NCBI GenBank assembly: GCA_002364245.1
Contig: DEXR01000050.1
Location: 178,878-201,027, forward strand
DNA: 22,150 nucleotides
Reading direction: 5' to 3'
DNA from: Flavobacteriaceae bacterium UBA3179
GTDB taxonomy: Bacteria > Bacteroidota > Bacteroidia > Flavobacteriales > Flavobacteriaceae
The notes beneath the pieces were generated by a model. That model saw only the letters and a program-made list of their open reading frames with translations. It ran no database searches and was not told the DNA's origin. Each line of letters begins with the position of its first letter. The stretch's first letter is position 1. Shown here in pieces: positions 6,292 to 13,883 of the stretch. A program made the translations under genes and the position numbers.

Positions 6292-6512
6292 ACGGAGTTT
6301 GTGACGATGCGGCAGCCTTCGTAAGAGAAATAAAAACAGGAAACGCACTCATACGAAGTGCGTTTTTTGTTAACCCTAAAACCTTAGATGATGATCAATG
6401 GCTCGAGATGGTTTTAGAAGCATCGATCTTAGAGCAACACAGAGCAAAATTAGTTGGTGAAGCTGTGGCTAAAAGCATAGCACAAATAGCACTTAAAAAC
6501 CCAAATGGCTAA
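5962..6512 (+). CDS. Tail assembly chaperone, -1 frameshift product (183 residues)
   Basis: Slippage on A AAA AAG at 6279-6285 moves the ribosome into a frame that is open for 75 more codons, to a TAA at 6510-6512. The extension starts ALNGVCDDAA and ends SIAQIALKNPNG. It has no suitable start of its own (its only in-frame ATG would give 34 residues) and fills the otherwise geneless 6292-6504 interval exactly. Its stop overlaps the tape-measure start by eight bases. This matches the GT-type fusions of tail assembly chaperones, where the extension binds the tape measure. The coding strand and open frame are seen directly, while frameshifting itself is inferred from the heptamer and from family precedent. 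Confidence 0.78.
6279..6285 (+). promoter_or_regulatory. Programmed -1 ribosomal frameshift site A AAA AAG
   Basis: In the frame of the chaperone gene the bases read GT A AAA AAG CTT TAA, the X XXY YYZ heptamer also used by E. coli dnaX and many tail chaperone genes. Possible helpers are a GGAG at 6271-6274 just upstream and a small AAAC/GTTT hairpin at 6290-6300, five bases downstream. Both are weak. A much stronger hairpin lies further down at 6341-6365. Confidence 0.75.
6341..6368 (+). terminator. Terminator-like hairpin inside the frameshift extension
   Basis: AAACGCACT (6341-6349) and AGTGCGTTT (6357-6365) form a perfect nine-base-pair stem with a seven-base loop, followed by a run of six T (6363-6368). 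It looks like an intrinsic terminator but lies within the coding sequence of the shifted chaperone product, 55 bases past the slippery site and before the tape-measure gene. It may be polar when the region is untranslated, or it may simply be read through. Confidence 0.45.
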
Positions 6513-8472
6513 GAAAAGTACACAATGGATATTAGAGCTTGTAGATGAGCTGAGCGCACCGTTAAAATCAATTAACCGTGATGCCAAGCTTGCTACATCC
6601 ATTGGTGAGGATTTAGGGGATGCCTACGATGATGTTTCCGATGATTTTAAAAAGTCTGGTAAATCTTCAAAAAAAGCCAGTAAAGAAATAGGTGATTCAT
6701 TTGATGACGTTTCGAATGAGCTTAAAAACCTGAGTAAAGATTCAAAGAAAACCAGTGCCATTTTAGGTGATACTTTTGATGGTGTTTCTAAAGACATTAA
6801 AGATACGGGCGATGCTTCAAAAGTAACCGGTGCCGATTTTTCGGGAATGGTTGACGATATGATGGCCGGTGATTTCGGGTTTATACAAGACGGTTTAAAA
6901 GGCGTTGAAGGTGGCATTTATGGCATTAAAAAAGCTACCATGGCATTTCTTACTTCGCCAATTGGTGCTGCACTGGCTATTGTTGGAACCGTTGGGTTAA
7001 TCACTAAAGAATTTGTTGAATACAACGAGCAAGCCAAAGAGGCAAATATGCTCACCCAACAAATAACACGTACTACCGGTGATGCTGTTGACGATGCGCG
7101 CATACGAGCTTCAGCTTTTGTAAAAACCTTTGATGCCGATTTAAAAGATACACTTCAAGTTGCTAAAAACAATGTTGAAGCTTTTGATATTTCGTGGGAA
7201 GAAGCTTTCCGTACTATGGAAAACGGAATGATCCGTGGTGGAAAAGCCAACGATGATTATATGCAATCGCTTCGTGAATACCCAAAACTGTTTGCTAAAA
7301 ACGGCTTTGCTTTTAAAGATTTTCAGCGCATTGTGAACGAAGGGATCGATCGTGGTATTTATGATGATAAGCTGCCGGATGCAATTAAAGAATTTACACT
7401 AAGTGTTACCGAGCAAACCGATACTACCAGAGAAGCACTTAACCGCGCATTTGGTAAGCAATTTACCGATGAGCTTTTTGCAAATATTACCAACGGCTCA
7501 ATTACTATTAAGGAAGCGTTACTTCAAGTTTCTGAAGAAACAAAACGCGTAGGGGTTAACAGTACGAACGCTCAAATACTAACAGCTGATTTATTCCGTG
7601 GTGCCGGTGAGGATGCCGGTGGCTTTTTAGAAGTTATTGGTGCTGTTAACGATGCCCTTATTGAAGAAGAAGCTGCTTTAACTCCTTTAGAGCAAAAACT
7701 ACAACAAACCGCCGATGCCAACCTACGATTAAAGCAAGCGCAAGATGAAGCTCTTAATAGTGAAAGCTATGCCGAGTTTTCAAACACCGTGAGCTTAACG
7801 TGGAAGGAAGTACAAATTGCCTGGTATAAAGGCGTTGATTATGTGGTAAAATTATTCAATTGGTGGAATGAAGAGATCATTACCAAAGCCGCGCAAGTTG
7901 CAGGTGTAATTAAAATGGCCCCGGCTATCTTTCAAAATGCATTTGCCGACATTAAGCAAGAGCTGTTTGATCTCATTGGTACGTTTGGCGATTTTGGTGG
8001 CATAGCCAAAGATGTTTTTACTATGAATTTCACCGGTGCTTTAGAAGGCATCAAAAATTTTAAAGCCAACTTTAAAAATGAGTGGGCAGATGTTACCAAT
8101 GTAGGAAAAGAAACCGCCAAGCAACTACAGGATGTTTACGAGACCACTGGTAAAAAAGTACGGGATGGATTTGAAACCAACCGAAAAGGCGCAGCGGCCG
8201 AAATGGCTCAAGCTACTAAAAGTAACTTATTGCCTTCGGGTGGTTCGGGTGGTTTTGATGCCGAAGGGAATACTGAAGGAAGTACTGCAGCTAAAAATGG
8301 TACCATTGGAAGCGGTTCCGGTTCTGGTGGTGGTAAGAACATACAAATGACTTTGAATTTTACACAAAACTTTTATGAAACGGCTAAAGAAGATGTGGAA
8401 GCTGTGGCCACTTCAGTAATACGAATTATTAACGACCGCTTACGTGATGCGGTGATAACAGTAGGTAATTAA
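6505..8472 (+). CDS. Tail tape measure protein
   Basis: A 655-residue protein starting in an eight-base overlap with the chaperone extension. The opening MAKKSTQWILELVDELSAPL is typical of phage tape measures. Residues 38-112 are three 25-residue repeats (each G-D-x-[YF]-D-x-V-S). A hydrophobic segment at about 142-166 (MAFLTSPIGAALAIVGTVGL) is of the kind proposed to aid DNA passage through the inner membrane. Long amphipathic helices follow. The C-terminal stretch is Gly/Ser-rich and then ends in a beta-helical tail (MTLNFTQNFYETAKEDVEAV). Tape measures set tail length. At the usual rough rule of about 1.5 angstrom per residue, this suggests a tail near 100 nm (an inference). It ends in TAATG overlapping the next gene. 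Confidence 0.85.
   Translation: MAKKSTQWILELVDELSAPLKSINRDAKLATSIGEDLGDAYDDVSDDFKKSGKSSKKASKEIGDSFDDVSNELKNLSKDSKKTSAILGDTFDGVSKDIKDTGDASKVTGADFSGMVDDMMAGDFGFIQDGLKGVEGGIYGIKKATMAFLTSPIGAALAIVGTVGLITKEFVEYNEQAKEANMLTQQITRTTGDAVDDARIRASAFVKTFDADLKDTLQVAKNNVEAFDISWEEAFRTMENGMIRGGKANDDYMQSLREYPKLFAKNGFAFKDFQRIVNEGIDRGIYDDKLPDAIKEFTLSVTEQTDTTREALNRAFGKQFTDELFANITNGSITIKEALLQVSEETKRVGVNSTNAQILTADLFRGAGEDAGGFLEVIGAVNDALIEEEAALTPLEQKLQQTADANLRLKQAQDEALNSESYAEFSNTVSLTWKEVQIAWYKGVDYVVKLFNWWNEEIITKAAQVAGVIKMAPAIFQNAFADIKQELFDLIGTFGDFGGIAKDVFTMNFTGALEGIKNFKANFKNEWADVTNVGKETAKQLQDVYETTGKKVRDGFETNRKGAAAEMAQATKSNLLPSGGSGGFDAEGNTEGSTAAKNGTIGSGSGSGGGKNIQMTLNFTQNFYETAKEDVEAVATSVIRIINDRLRDAVITVGN
6616..6840 (+). 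repeat. Three 25-codon repeats in the tape measure gene
   Basis: Repeat units start at Gly38, Gly63 and Gly88 of the tape measure, exactly 25 residues (75 bases) apart. Shared pattern: GDAYDDVSDDFKK, GDSFDDVSNELKN and GDTFDGVSKDIKD, followed by a Lys/Ser-rich tail such as SKKAS or SKKTS. The DNA of the units has diverged at third positions, so the duplication is not recent. Confidence 0.8.
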
Positions 8473-9071
8473 TGGGCTTTAACCCTAACATAAAAAACCT
8501 TTTAAACGAAGCTTTTGGACTTGACACTATTTTGGATGGTACCGGAAACTTTAAAGGTGTAACGGTGGTAGATAACGATATCGATATCCACCGGGTTACG
8601 TATTTGGGTACGCCTATTATATTCCCGGTTATTCTTAAAGGTCAAAACTACCGTATTTATAAAGACAATGGCGAAGTGGGAACCATTTCGGTACGTGATT
8701 TTGAGTTGCCGGCGGTTACACTTTCCACCTTCAGCAGAAAGAAAAATTTAAGCAAAACCGAATTAACAGCCGGATATGGGTCTGTAACCGAAATGTATGG
8801 GTTTAGTGATTGGCGTATTGAAATACGTGGCCTTTGTATAAAGGAAAAAAGCCATCCCCACGCTAAAACGGTGGAAGCTCAATTAAAACGATTGTACCAA
8901 TTTGAAAAAATAGCACAGCAAATACCCGTAGTAAGCTCGCTGTATAACAATGCCGGCATACAAGCCATTGAAATAGAGGAATTATACATCAACCAACTGG
9001 AAGGTAGGCCGGATGTAATTCCTTTTAGAATGAATTGCAAGAGTGCAGCACCTAAAGAATTGATTTTATAA
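8472..9071 (+). CDS. Baseplate/tail-completion protein (DUF6046-like), function unproven
   Basis: A 199-residue protein between the tape measure and the hub gene, overlapping both neighbours by one base (TAATG). The sequence has a beta-rich N-terminal half (GVTVVDNDIDIHRVTYLGTP, GEVGTISVRDFELP) and a C-terminal helical part containing an RLYQFEKIAQQIPVVSSLY stretch, then IQAIEIEELYINQLEG. In Mu this position holds the DNA-circularisation/gp43-type protein. In other contractile phages it holds a LysM-type protein that links hub and tape measure. The pattern resembles a family annotated DUF6046 in Bacteroidota phages, recalled rather than checked. A role at the tape measure-hub junction is inferred from position. 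Confidence 0.6.
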   Translation: MGFNPNIKNLLNEAFGLDTILDGTGNFKGVTVVDNDIDIHRVTYLGTPIIFPVILKGQNYRIYKDNGEVGTISVRDFELPAVTLSTFSRKKNLSKTELTAGYGSVTEMYGFSDWRIEIRGLCIKEKSHPHAKTVEAQLKRLYQFEKIAQQIPVVSSLYNNAGIQAIEIEELYINQLEGRPDVIPFRMNCKSAAPKELIL

Positions 9072-10042
9072 TGTTAGTACTAAACGCACATATCGTTTTT
9101 GCACAATCGCGAGGCCGGAAGGAATTAAACCTTCGGAAGCCTGCGAATGTTCGTATTGAAAAGTCGTGGAAAGTACTAACCGATACTGCTATTATCACCT
9201 TACCACGTAATGTGGCCGACTTTGATAAACAAAAAGTAAGTGATGTATTTCGCCCTGGTGATCCGGTAACGATCAACCTTGGTTATAACGGTCAATTTAC
9301 GCAGGAGTTTATCGGTTTTGTGAGTCGTGTATCGGCAGATATTCCTATTCAGATACATTGTGAAGATGCGATGTGGAAGTTAAAGCAAATACCAGTACAC
9401 ACATCGTTTCCAAAAGCAACGTTGCAGGAGTTGCTTTTTACCATTGTAGAAGATTATGCTGTGGACGCCCTCGAGGTGGACTTAGGAAAAGTGCGCTATG
9501 CCAACACAACGGTTGCAAAGGTTCTGGACGATTTAAAGCGCACCTATGGCCTTTATAGTTATATGAGCGATGATACATTGGTATGTGGCAAGATATACGG
9601 AGACGATACAAATATTGCGCCCGTAACGCTTCATTTAGAAAAGAACGTCCATAAAAATGGCAACCGTCTGGAGTATAAAAATGCCGATGATCTAAACATA
9701 AAAGTAAAAGCGGTTAGCACGATGCCAGACGGTAAAAAAATAAGCGTGGAAGTTGGTGATGAAACTGGCGAAACAAGACAGTTAACCTATTACAATATTA
9801 CCAATGAAGCCGATCTTAAAAAATTAGCTGAAGAAGATCTTCGCAAGTTTAAAGTAGATGGATATCGGGGTACGTTGACCACGTTTGGTTTACCGGTAGT
9901 TGAACACGGTTATAAAGTACAATTGGAAAGTGACTTGTATCCCGATCGTGCCGGGTTGTATTATGTAGAAAGTGTGAGTGTTCGCTTTGGTGAAGGCTAT
10001 CAATATAGTAGAACGATAACCCTTGGAGATCGCGCACAATGA
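9071..10042 (+). CDS. Baseplate hub protein (gpD / Mu gp44 / T4 gp27-like)
   Basis: A 323-residue protein with the layout of late-control gpD hub proteins. The beta domain at the start includes DPVTINLGYNGQFTQEFIGF. A helical insertion has TLQELLFTIVEDYAV and VAKVLDDLKRTYGLYSYMSD, a pattern frequent in gpD families. The C-terminal domain includes YYVESVSVRFGEGYQYSRTI. Hub trimers sit at the centre of the baseplate, above the spike and at the tube end. It overlaps the next gene by four bases (ATGA at 10039), fitting the hub-spike gene pair of P2 and Mu. Confidence is good because both sequence pattern and order agree. Confidence 0.75.
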   Translation: MLVLNAHIVFAQSRGRKELNLRKPANVRIEKSWKVLTDTAIITLPRNVADFDKQKVSDVFRPGDPVTINLGYNGQFTQEFIGFVSRVSADIPIQIHCEDAMWKLKQIPVHTSFPKATLQELLFTIVEDYAVDALEVDLGKVRYANTTVAKVLDDLKRTYGLYSYMSDDTLVCGKIYGDDTNIAPVTLHLEKNVHKNGNRLEYKNADDLNIKVKAVSTMPDGKKISVEVGDETGETRQLTYYNITNEADLKKLAEEDLRKFKVDGYRGTLTTFGLPVVEHGYKVQLESDLYPDRAGLYYVESVSVRFGEGYQYSRTITLGDRAQ

Positions 10043-10569
10043 GTTTGAATGATGAAATAGCAGAGTTTGAAAAGCTGCAGCGTGAAAAGCAACAGGAAAT
10101 GATGACGCCCGGTTGCGTTTGGGCCACGGTTAAAGAGGTAGATTGGGATGGCAAAACAATGACCGCCATAGGCGTTGAGGACGATCTTGAATATTATGAT
10201 GTGCAGTTAGGGCTTGGAGCCTATTACCGAAAGCCGGTAGTAGATAGCAAAGTGATGTTGGGCGTGCCAGAGCTGCAGAAAAATGAAACATTTTTAATTG
10301 AATGTGAAGCATTCGAGGAGGCGATTTACGTAAGTGGCGATACCACTTTTGTTATTAAAAAAGAAGGGTTCATTATTAACCAAGGGAATGAAAATTTAAA
10401 GGATGTATGGAATGATTACTTCGCGCAATTTGGGAAGCTCTGTGATGAGTTAAACAAGGTTGTGGTAAGTGTAGGTGTTACGCCAAATGTACCGGCCATA
10501 ACCGCGATAAAAACCGAAGTAACGACAAACTTAAAACAACGTTTAAACACCATTTTAAAAGACTTATAA
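10039..10569 (+). CDS. Baseplate spike-type protein (gpV / Mu gp45-like)
   Basis: A 176-residue protein following the hub gene with an ATGA overlap. After a charged N-terminal helix, residues about 27-95 form a beta region (GCVWATVKEVDWDGKTMTAI, VMLGVPELQKNETFLIECEA) consistent with the OB-fold that connects hub and spike in gpV/gp45 proteins. A further beta stretch (AIYVSGDTTFVIKKEGFIIN) could begin the spike, but the C-terminal end is helical rather than a long beta-helix. No His-x-His iron-binding apex motif is seen. The call relies on order (hub, then spike, then gp25-like) and on the OB-like strand pattern. Confidence 0.55.
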   Translation: MSLNDEIAEFEKLQREKQQEMMTPGCVWATVKEVDWDGKTMTAIGVEDDLEYYDVQLGLGAYYRKPVVDSKVMLGVPELQKNETFLIECEAFEEAIYVSGDTTFVIKKEGFIINQGNENLKDVWNDYFAQFGKLCDELNKVVVSVGVTPNVPAITAIKTEVTTNLKQRLNTILKDL

Positions 10570-10760
10570 TGCCGATAAATTGGAATAACATACGAACAAA
10601 GTGGAAGCAGGCAATGAAAGACCCGAAGACCGCCAACAATGTAGATGAAGTAGTTGATGAGATGGTCGATGTTTTACAAACTGAAATGGGTAATGCGCAA
10701 GTTTCTGGAAGCACCAGTGATGGAGCAACCATTGTAGCACCCACAACACAAATAACGTAA
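10569..10760 (+). CDS. Small phage protein of unknown role in the baseplate cluster
   Basis: A 63-residue protein tightly packed between the spike-like and gp25-like genes, with TAATG overlaps on both sides. The N-terminal two thirds are helical and charged (WNNIRTKWKQAMKDPKT, VDEVVDEMVDVLQTEM). The C-terminus is Ser/Thr/Ala-rich and probably flexible. Its translational coupling and conserved-looking helical core argue that it is a real gene. It may be a small baseplate or assembly factor. No family was recognised. Confidence 0.6.
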   Translation: MPINWNNIRTKWKQAMKDPKTANNVDEVVDEMVDVLQTEMGNAQVSGSTSDGATIVAPTTQIT

Positions 10761-11062
10761 TGGCCATAGATATTTTACTTGACGGAAACGATGATGTGCT
10801 GTTTGATGATAACGGCGAATTGATATTAGGTGAAACCACCTTACAAGAAGTAGGCATTATTGCGCGGCTCAATAAAGGCGATTTAAAAAGTGATCCGCTA
10901 TTAGGGCCAAACCTAATTGAGTTGATCAACAGCAACGCGCCCAAGAGCGAAATACGCCAGCGATTGCGGTTGCATTTAGAACGTGACGGCAAGAGCTTGG
11001 ATGATTTGGAAGATTTAATAGAGCTAATAACTAAAAACGATCAAGGCGATGCCATTAATTGA
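10760..11062 (+). CDS. Baseplate wedge protein, gp25-like (Mu gp46 / P2 W type)
   Basis: A 100-residue protein of the right size and position for the gp25/W lysozyme-like wedge component. The N-terminal strands IDILLDGNDDVLFDDNGELI are followed by the pattern QEVGIIARLNKGDLKSDPLL, and then by helices ending in RQRLRLHLERDGKSL. In gp25 proteins, this domain is a core wedge element that starts sheath polymerisation. It overlaps the previous gene by one base and the next by 14 bases. Confidence 0.65.
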   Translation: MAIDILLDGNDDVLFDDNGELILGETTLQEVGIIARLNKGDLKSDPLLGPNLIELINSNAPKSEIRQRLRLHLERDGKSLDDLEDLIELITKNDQGDAIN

Positions 11063-11363
11063 AGGTAACAGACCGGCAACATTTAAAGCAATGCCCAACC
11101 AAAACTGGTTGGACTTAGCCATTGAAACTACCGGAAGTGTGGAAGGTGTGTTTTTGGCCTGTCTTGAAAATGGCACCCAAATAGATGGTGCTGCCGCCTT
11201 GCAAACTGAATTTAAAACCCCATTACCAATCGTTAACCGTGAGGTATTGGACTTTTATATAGAACGTGGCGTAGTACCGGCCACCAACTTTGAAAATATT
11301 GATTTAACTGAAAAATGCATGTACTCCGTATGCGATTATGCTGAGGAGGGTTATTGGGAATAA
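11049..11363 (+). CDS. Small tail/baseplate protein, LysM-like position, unassigned
   Basis: A 104-residue protein whose start lies 14 bases inside the gp25-like gene. It contains WLDLAIETTGSVEGVFLACL and, further on, FKTPLPIVNREVLDFYIERG followed by VVPATN. A short ETTGSVEGV-type helix plus a hydrophilic loop and a closing VxPAT segment recurs, from memory, in small proteins of Bacteroidota Mu-like prophages near the baseplate genes, where it looks LysM-related. The role is unproven. It is followed two bases later by the tailspike gene, so it may help attach the spike. Confidence 0.5.
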   Translation: MPLIEGNRPATFKAMPNQNWLDLAIETTGSVEGVFLACLENGTQIDGAAALQTEFKTPLPIVNREVLDFYIERGVVPATNFENIDLTEKCMYSVCDYAEEGYWE

Positions 11364-11365
11364 TT

Positions 11366-13873
11366 ATGGCAAAACTGGATTTACACAAAAGATTAGAGCA
11401 AAGCTCACCATTAGAAACGGCAAAACTGGATGCTAACTGGACAGCTATTGAAGACAAGATTGAGGAGCTTGAAAATGCTCAACAAACCGCTACCATCGAA
11501 AATCAATACGATGATATTGCAGCTATGTTGGCCGATCAAAACAACCAAACCACAATGGCATTGCAATACGTGGATGATGCTACCGATGATCCTACGGTTG
11601 AGTATGATGAAGAAGACGAAACCGATGTAAAATATCGCTATTATGAAAAGCTCCCTACAAGTACCGGGATATTAGATAATTACCGAAAGCTTACCAATGA
11701 AGAGCAGCAGGATATTCAATTTGGTGTACAAAAAGTAGAAGATCAAAATGGGAATGAATTTAAGTCGGCTTTAAAGGTAGTCTATGGTGATGGTTTTACG
11801 GTTTCCAAATTACCGGATGGAGGGTATCGAGTGGATTTTGAGGGGGGTGGATCTCAGGGAGTTTCATTACCAGATATTTATTTAGCATCAGATTATGACA
11901 TTAAAGGTGATGGAATAGATTTTACAACCGGAAGTATATCCAGTGGTTCGGCAAACTTAACTGTTACCGGTGCATCATTTACAAGCGCGGATATAGGTAA
12001 GGTAGTTGTTATTAGAGGTGCAGGCACTTCTGATGACTATTTTAAGTCTTATATATTAAGTGTTACTAATTCAACTCAAGTAGTTTTAGAAGATAACGCT
12101 GTTACTACGGTAAGTGATGCCATAGGCTTCTATGGAACAGACGACACAGAAGCAATACAGACGTTAATAAATTTAGTTACAGCCAATGGCGGTGGCAAAA
12201 TTATTTTCCATCAGGGAATATTTGTTATCGATGGAGATTTAAAAAATGATGTAGGTGATAATAATATAGATTACAATTCACAAATATATATTCCATATCA
12301 AAGTTTTGCGGATATAAACAGGACAACAATTTCGTTTGAATCAAATATAATAACAAATGGACAGCACTCTGGAATTGTAACTGGTAGAAGGACTACAAAT
12401 AATGGTTCTGTTATTCGAACAACCATAATAGGAAGTGGCACAAATCCTTCAATAATAGCTTCAAGAGGACTTATGACAGGTGTTCTTGCAGAGATTTATA
12501 ATGCTGTTACGGTTCATTTTAAAGGTTTAAATTTTCAATATACCCCATTTGGAAATGTGGCTCAAATAGGAGGTTTAAATTGGGCTTATGGTTATAATAT
12601 TGTTGCTGATGATATATCTGTAAACCCATACTACGACCAATTCAGTGATTTAGATGAACACAATGTAATAGATGTTTCTGGAATAATATTGCCTAAAAGG
12701 GCTTCAGGTGCTTTTAATCGCTTGAAGGGATGTTGGGTAAGTGCATTTACAAACGGAATAGTAATTGGCGACCACGCATATTTGTACCACAACCATACAG
12801 CAGGGTGTGTAAATGGTTTGAGATTTGATGAAATGTATCATCACGCTTATGTATATGGTCATTTAAGCCAATGGAATAAAATTCAAGTTCTAATAAATGA
12901 GGAGTGCTATTTCCATATTCACGACTTAGATATAGAATGGAGCAATTATGGAGATTGGTTTGACTATCAATATTTATTATCTGATGTTAGTAACTTAGGT
13001 CACGGAATAATAAATTACCACATATCTAGGTCGGGATTAGGATATAACAATAACGCTGAATTTGAAAGACTAGGGGGCACGAAAATTTTATGCAAGCCAG
13101 TAACTTTTGAAAATTCAAGCAGTTTGACAGTAACAGGCTCGACTGATACTGAAAAGTTAAACAGCCTTTTAACTACATTAAAAAATCTTGGTCATATATT
13201 TTATGAACCCACAAGTTCTTTAATTTCTTATTATAGATTTAATAATGATTTAGTTGACCAAGTGTCTTCATTAAATGGTGCAGGTACAAGTATTTCTTAT
13301 GCAACAGGAAAAGGTGGGGATGCCCTTGATTTAGCAGGTGGCACAAACTATGTAACTGTACCAGACGATGATAGTTTAAGTTTCCCATCACAAGCATTTA
13401 GTATTTCATTCCTTATTAATATAGACACAGCAACAGGCACCCAAACAATTATAAATAAAAGGGATGCTTCAAGTAATTTGGAGTGGGAGTTTCAATTAAA
13501 TTCGGGCGTGCTAAGAATGTTTATGTTTTCTTCGACAGGAAATTATCTACAAATAAACAGTACCAGTATGCTTTCAACATCCACTTGGTATCACATAGTG
13601 TTTACTGATGGCGGAAGCAATATTTTAGCTGATAAAGAGATTTATATAAACAAAGTTTCCGAAACACTTACAAGTACTGGTAGTCTTGGTACGTACACAG
13701 GAACAACTAATACTGTTTCCCCTTTATATATTGGAACAAAGGGAAGTTCTTTAGGTTCAAATTCACTTAACGGTAGGGTTCAGAGATTAGGTATATGGCA
13801 AGGTGATTTAAGCCAATCTGAGATTGATACTAATTATACCACAGAGTTTACAAATGAAAACGATTTAGTTTAA
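11366..13873 (+). CDS. Chimeric tailspike/adhesin: N-terminal anchor, pectate-lyase-like beta-helix, C-terminal LamG-like domain
   Basis: The 835-residue protein starts at ATG 11366, two bases after the previous stop; an in-frame TTG at 11354 is rejected because it overlaps that gene. Residues 1 to about 165 are charged and coiled-coil-like (KLDANWTAIEDKIEELENAQ), probably the virion anchor. A beta-helix follows, with the pectate-lyase-3 signature near residues 255-290 (DDTEAIQTLINLV, then NGGGKIIFHQGIFVIDG). The C-terminal roughly 215 residues (from SLISYYRFNNDLVDQVSSLN) carry the LamG/concanavalin-like pattern, including WYHIVFTDGG and VSPLYIGTKG. This fits a receptor-binding spike that recognises or trims surface glycan. 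Catalytic residues were not identified. DNA from about 11890 is visibly AT-richer than its neighbours, indicating an exchanged module. Confidence 0.8.
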   Translation: MAKLDLHKRLEQSSPLETAKLDANWTAIEDKIEELENAQQTATIENQYDDIAAMLADQNNQTTMALQYVDDATDDPTVEYDEEDETDVKYRYYEKLPTSTGILDNYRKLTNEEQQDIQFGVQKVEDQNGNEFKSALKVVYGDGFTVSKLPDGGYRVDFEGGGSQGVSLPDIYLASDYDIKGDGIDFTTGSISSGSANLTVTGASFTSADIGKVVVIRGAGTSDDYFKSYILSVTNSTQVVLEDNAVTTVSDAIGFYGTDDTEAIQTLINLVTANGGGKIIFHQGIFVIDGDLKNDVGDNNIDYNSQIYIPYQSFADINRTTISFESNIITNGQHSGIVTGRRTTNNGSVIRTTIIGSGTNPSIIASRGLMTGVLAEIYNAVTVHFKGLNFQYTPFGNVAQIGGLNWAYGYNIVADDISVNPYYDQFSDLDEHNVIDVSGIILPKRASGAFNRLKGCWVSAFTNGIVIGDHAYLYHNHTAGCVNGLRFDEMYHHAYVYGHLSQWNKIQVLINEECYFHIHDLDIEWSNYGDWFDYQYLLSDVSNLGHGIINYHISRSGLGYNNNAEFERLGGTKILCKPVTFENSSSLTVTGSTDTEKLNSLLTTLKNLGHIFYEPTSSLISYYRFNNDLVDQVSSLNGAGTSISYATGKGGDALDLAGGTNYVTVPDDDSLSFPSQAFSISFLINIDTATGTQTIINKRDASSNLEWEFQLNSGVLRMFMFSSTGNYLQINSTSMLSTSTWYHIVFTDGGSNILADKEIYINKVSETLTSTGSLGTYTGTTNTVSPLYIGTKGSSLGSNSLNGRVQRLGIWQGDLSQSEIDTNYTTEFTNENDLV

Positions 13874-13883
13874 ACATAAATTA

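Noticed and set aside
6918..7103. Small minus-strand frame inside the tape measure gene
   Set aside because: Antisense shadow of alanine- and glycine-rich coding sequence; no start context or neighbour support.
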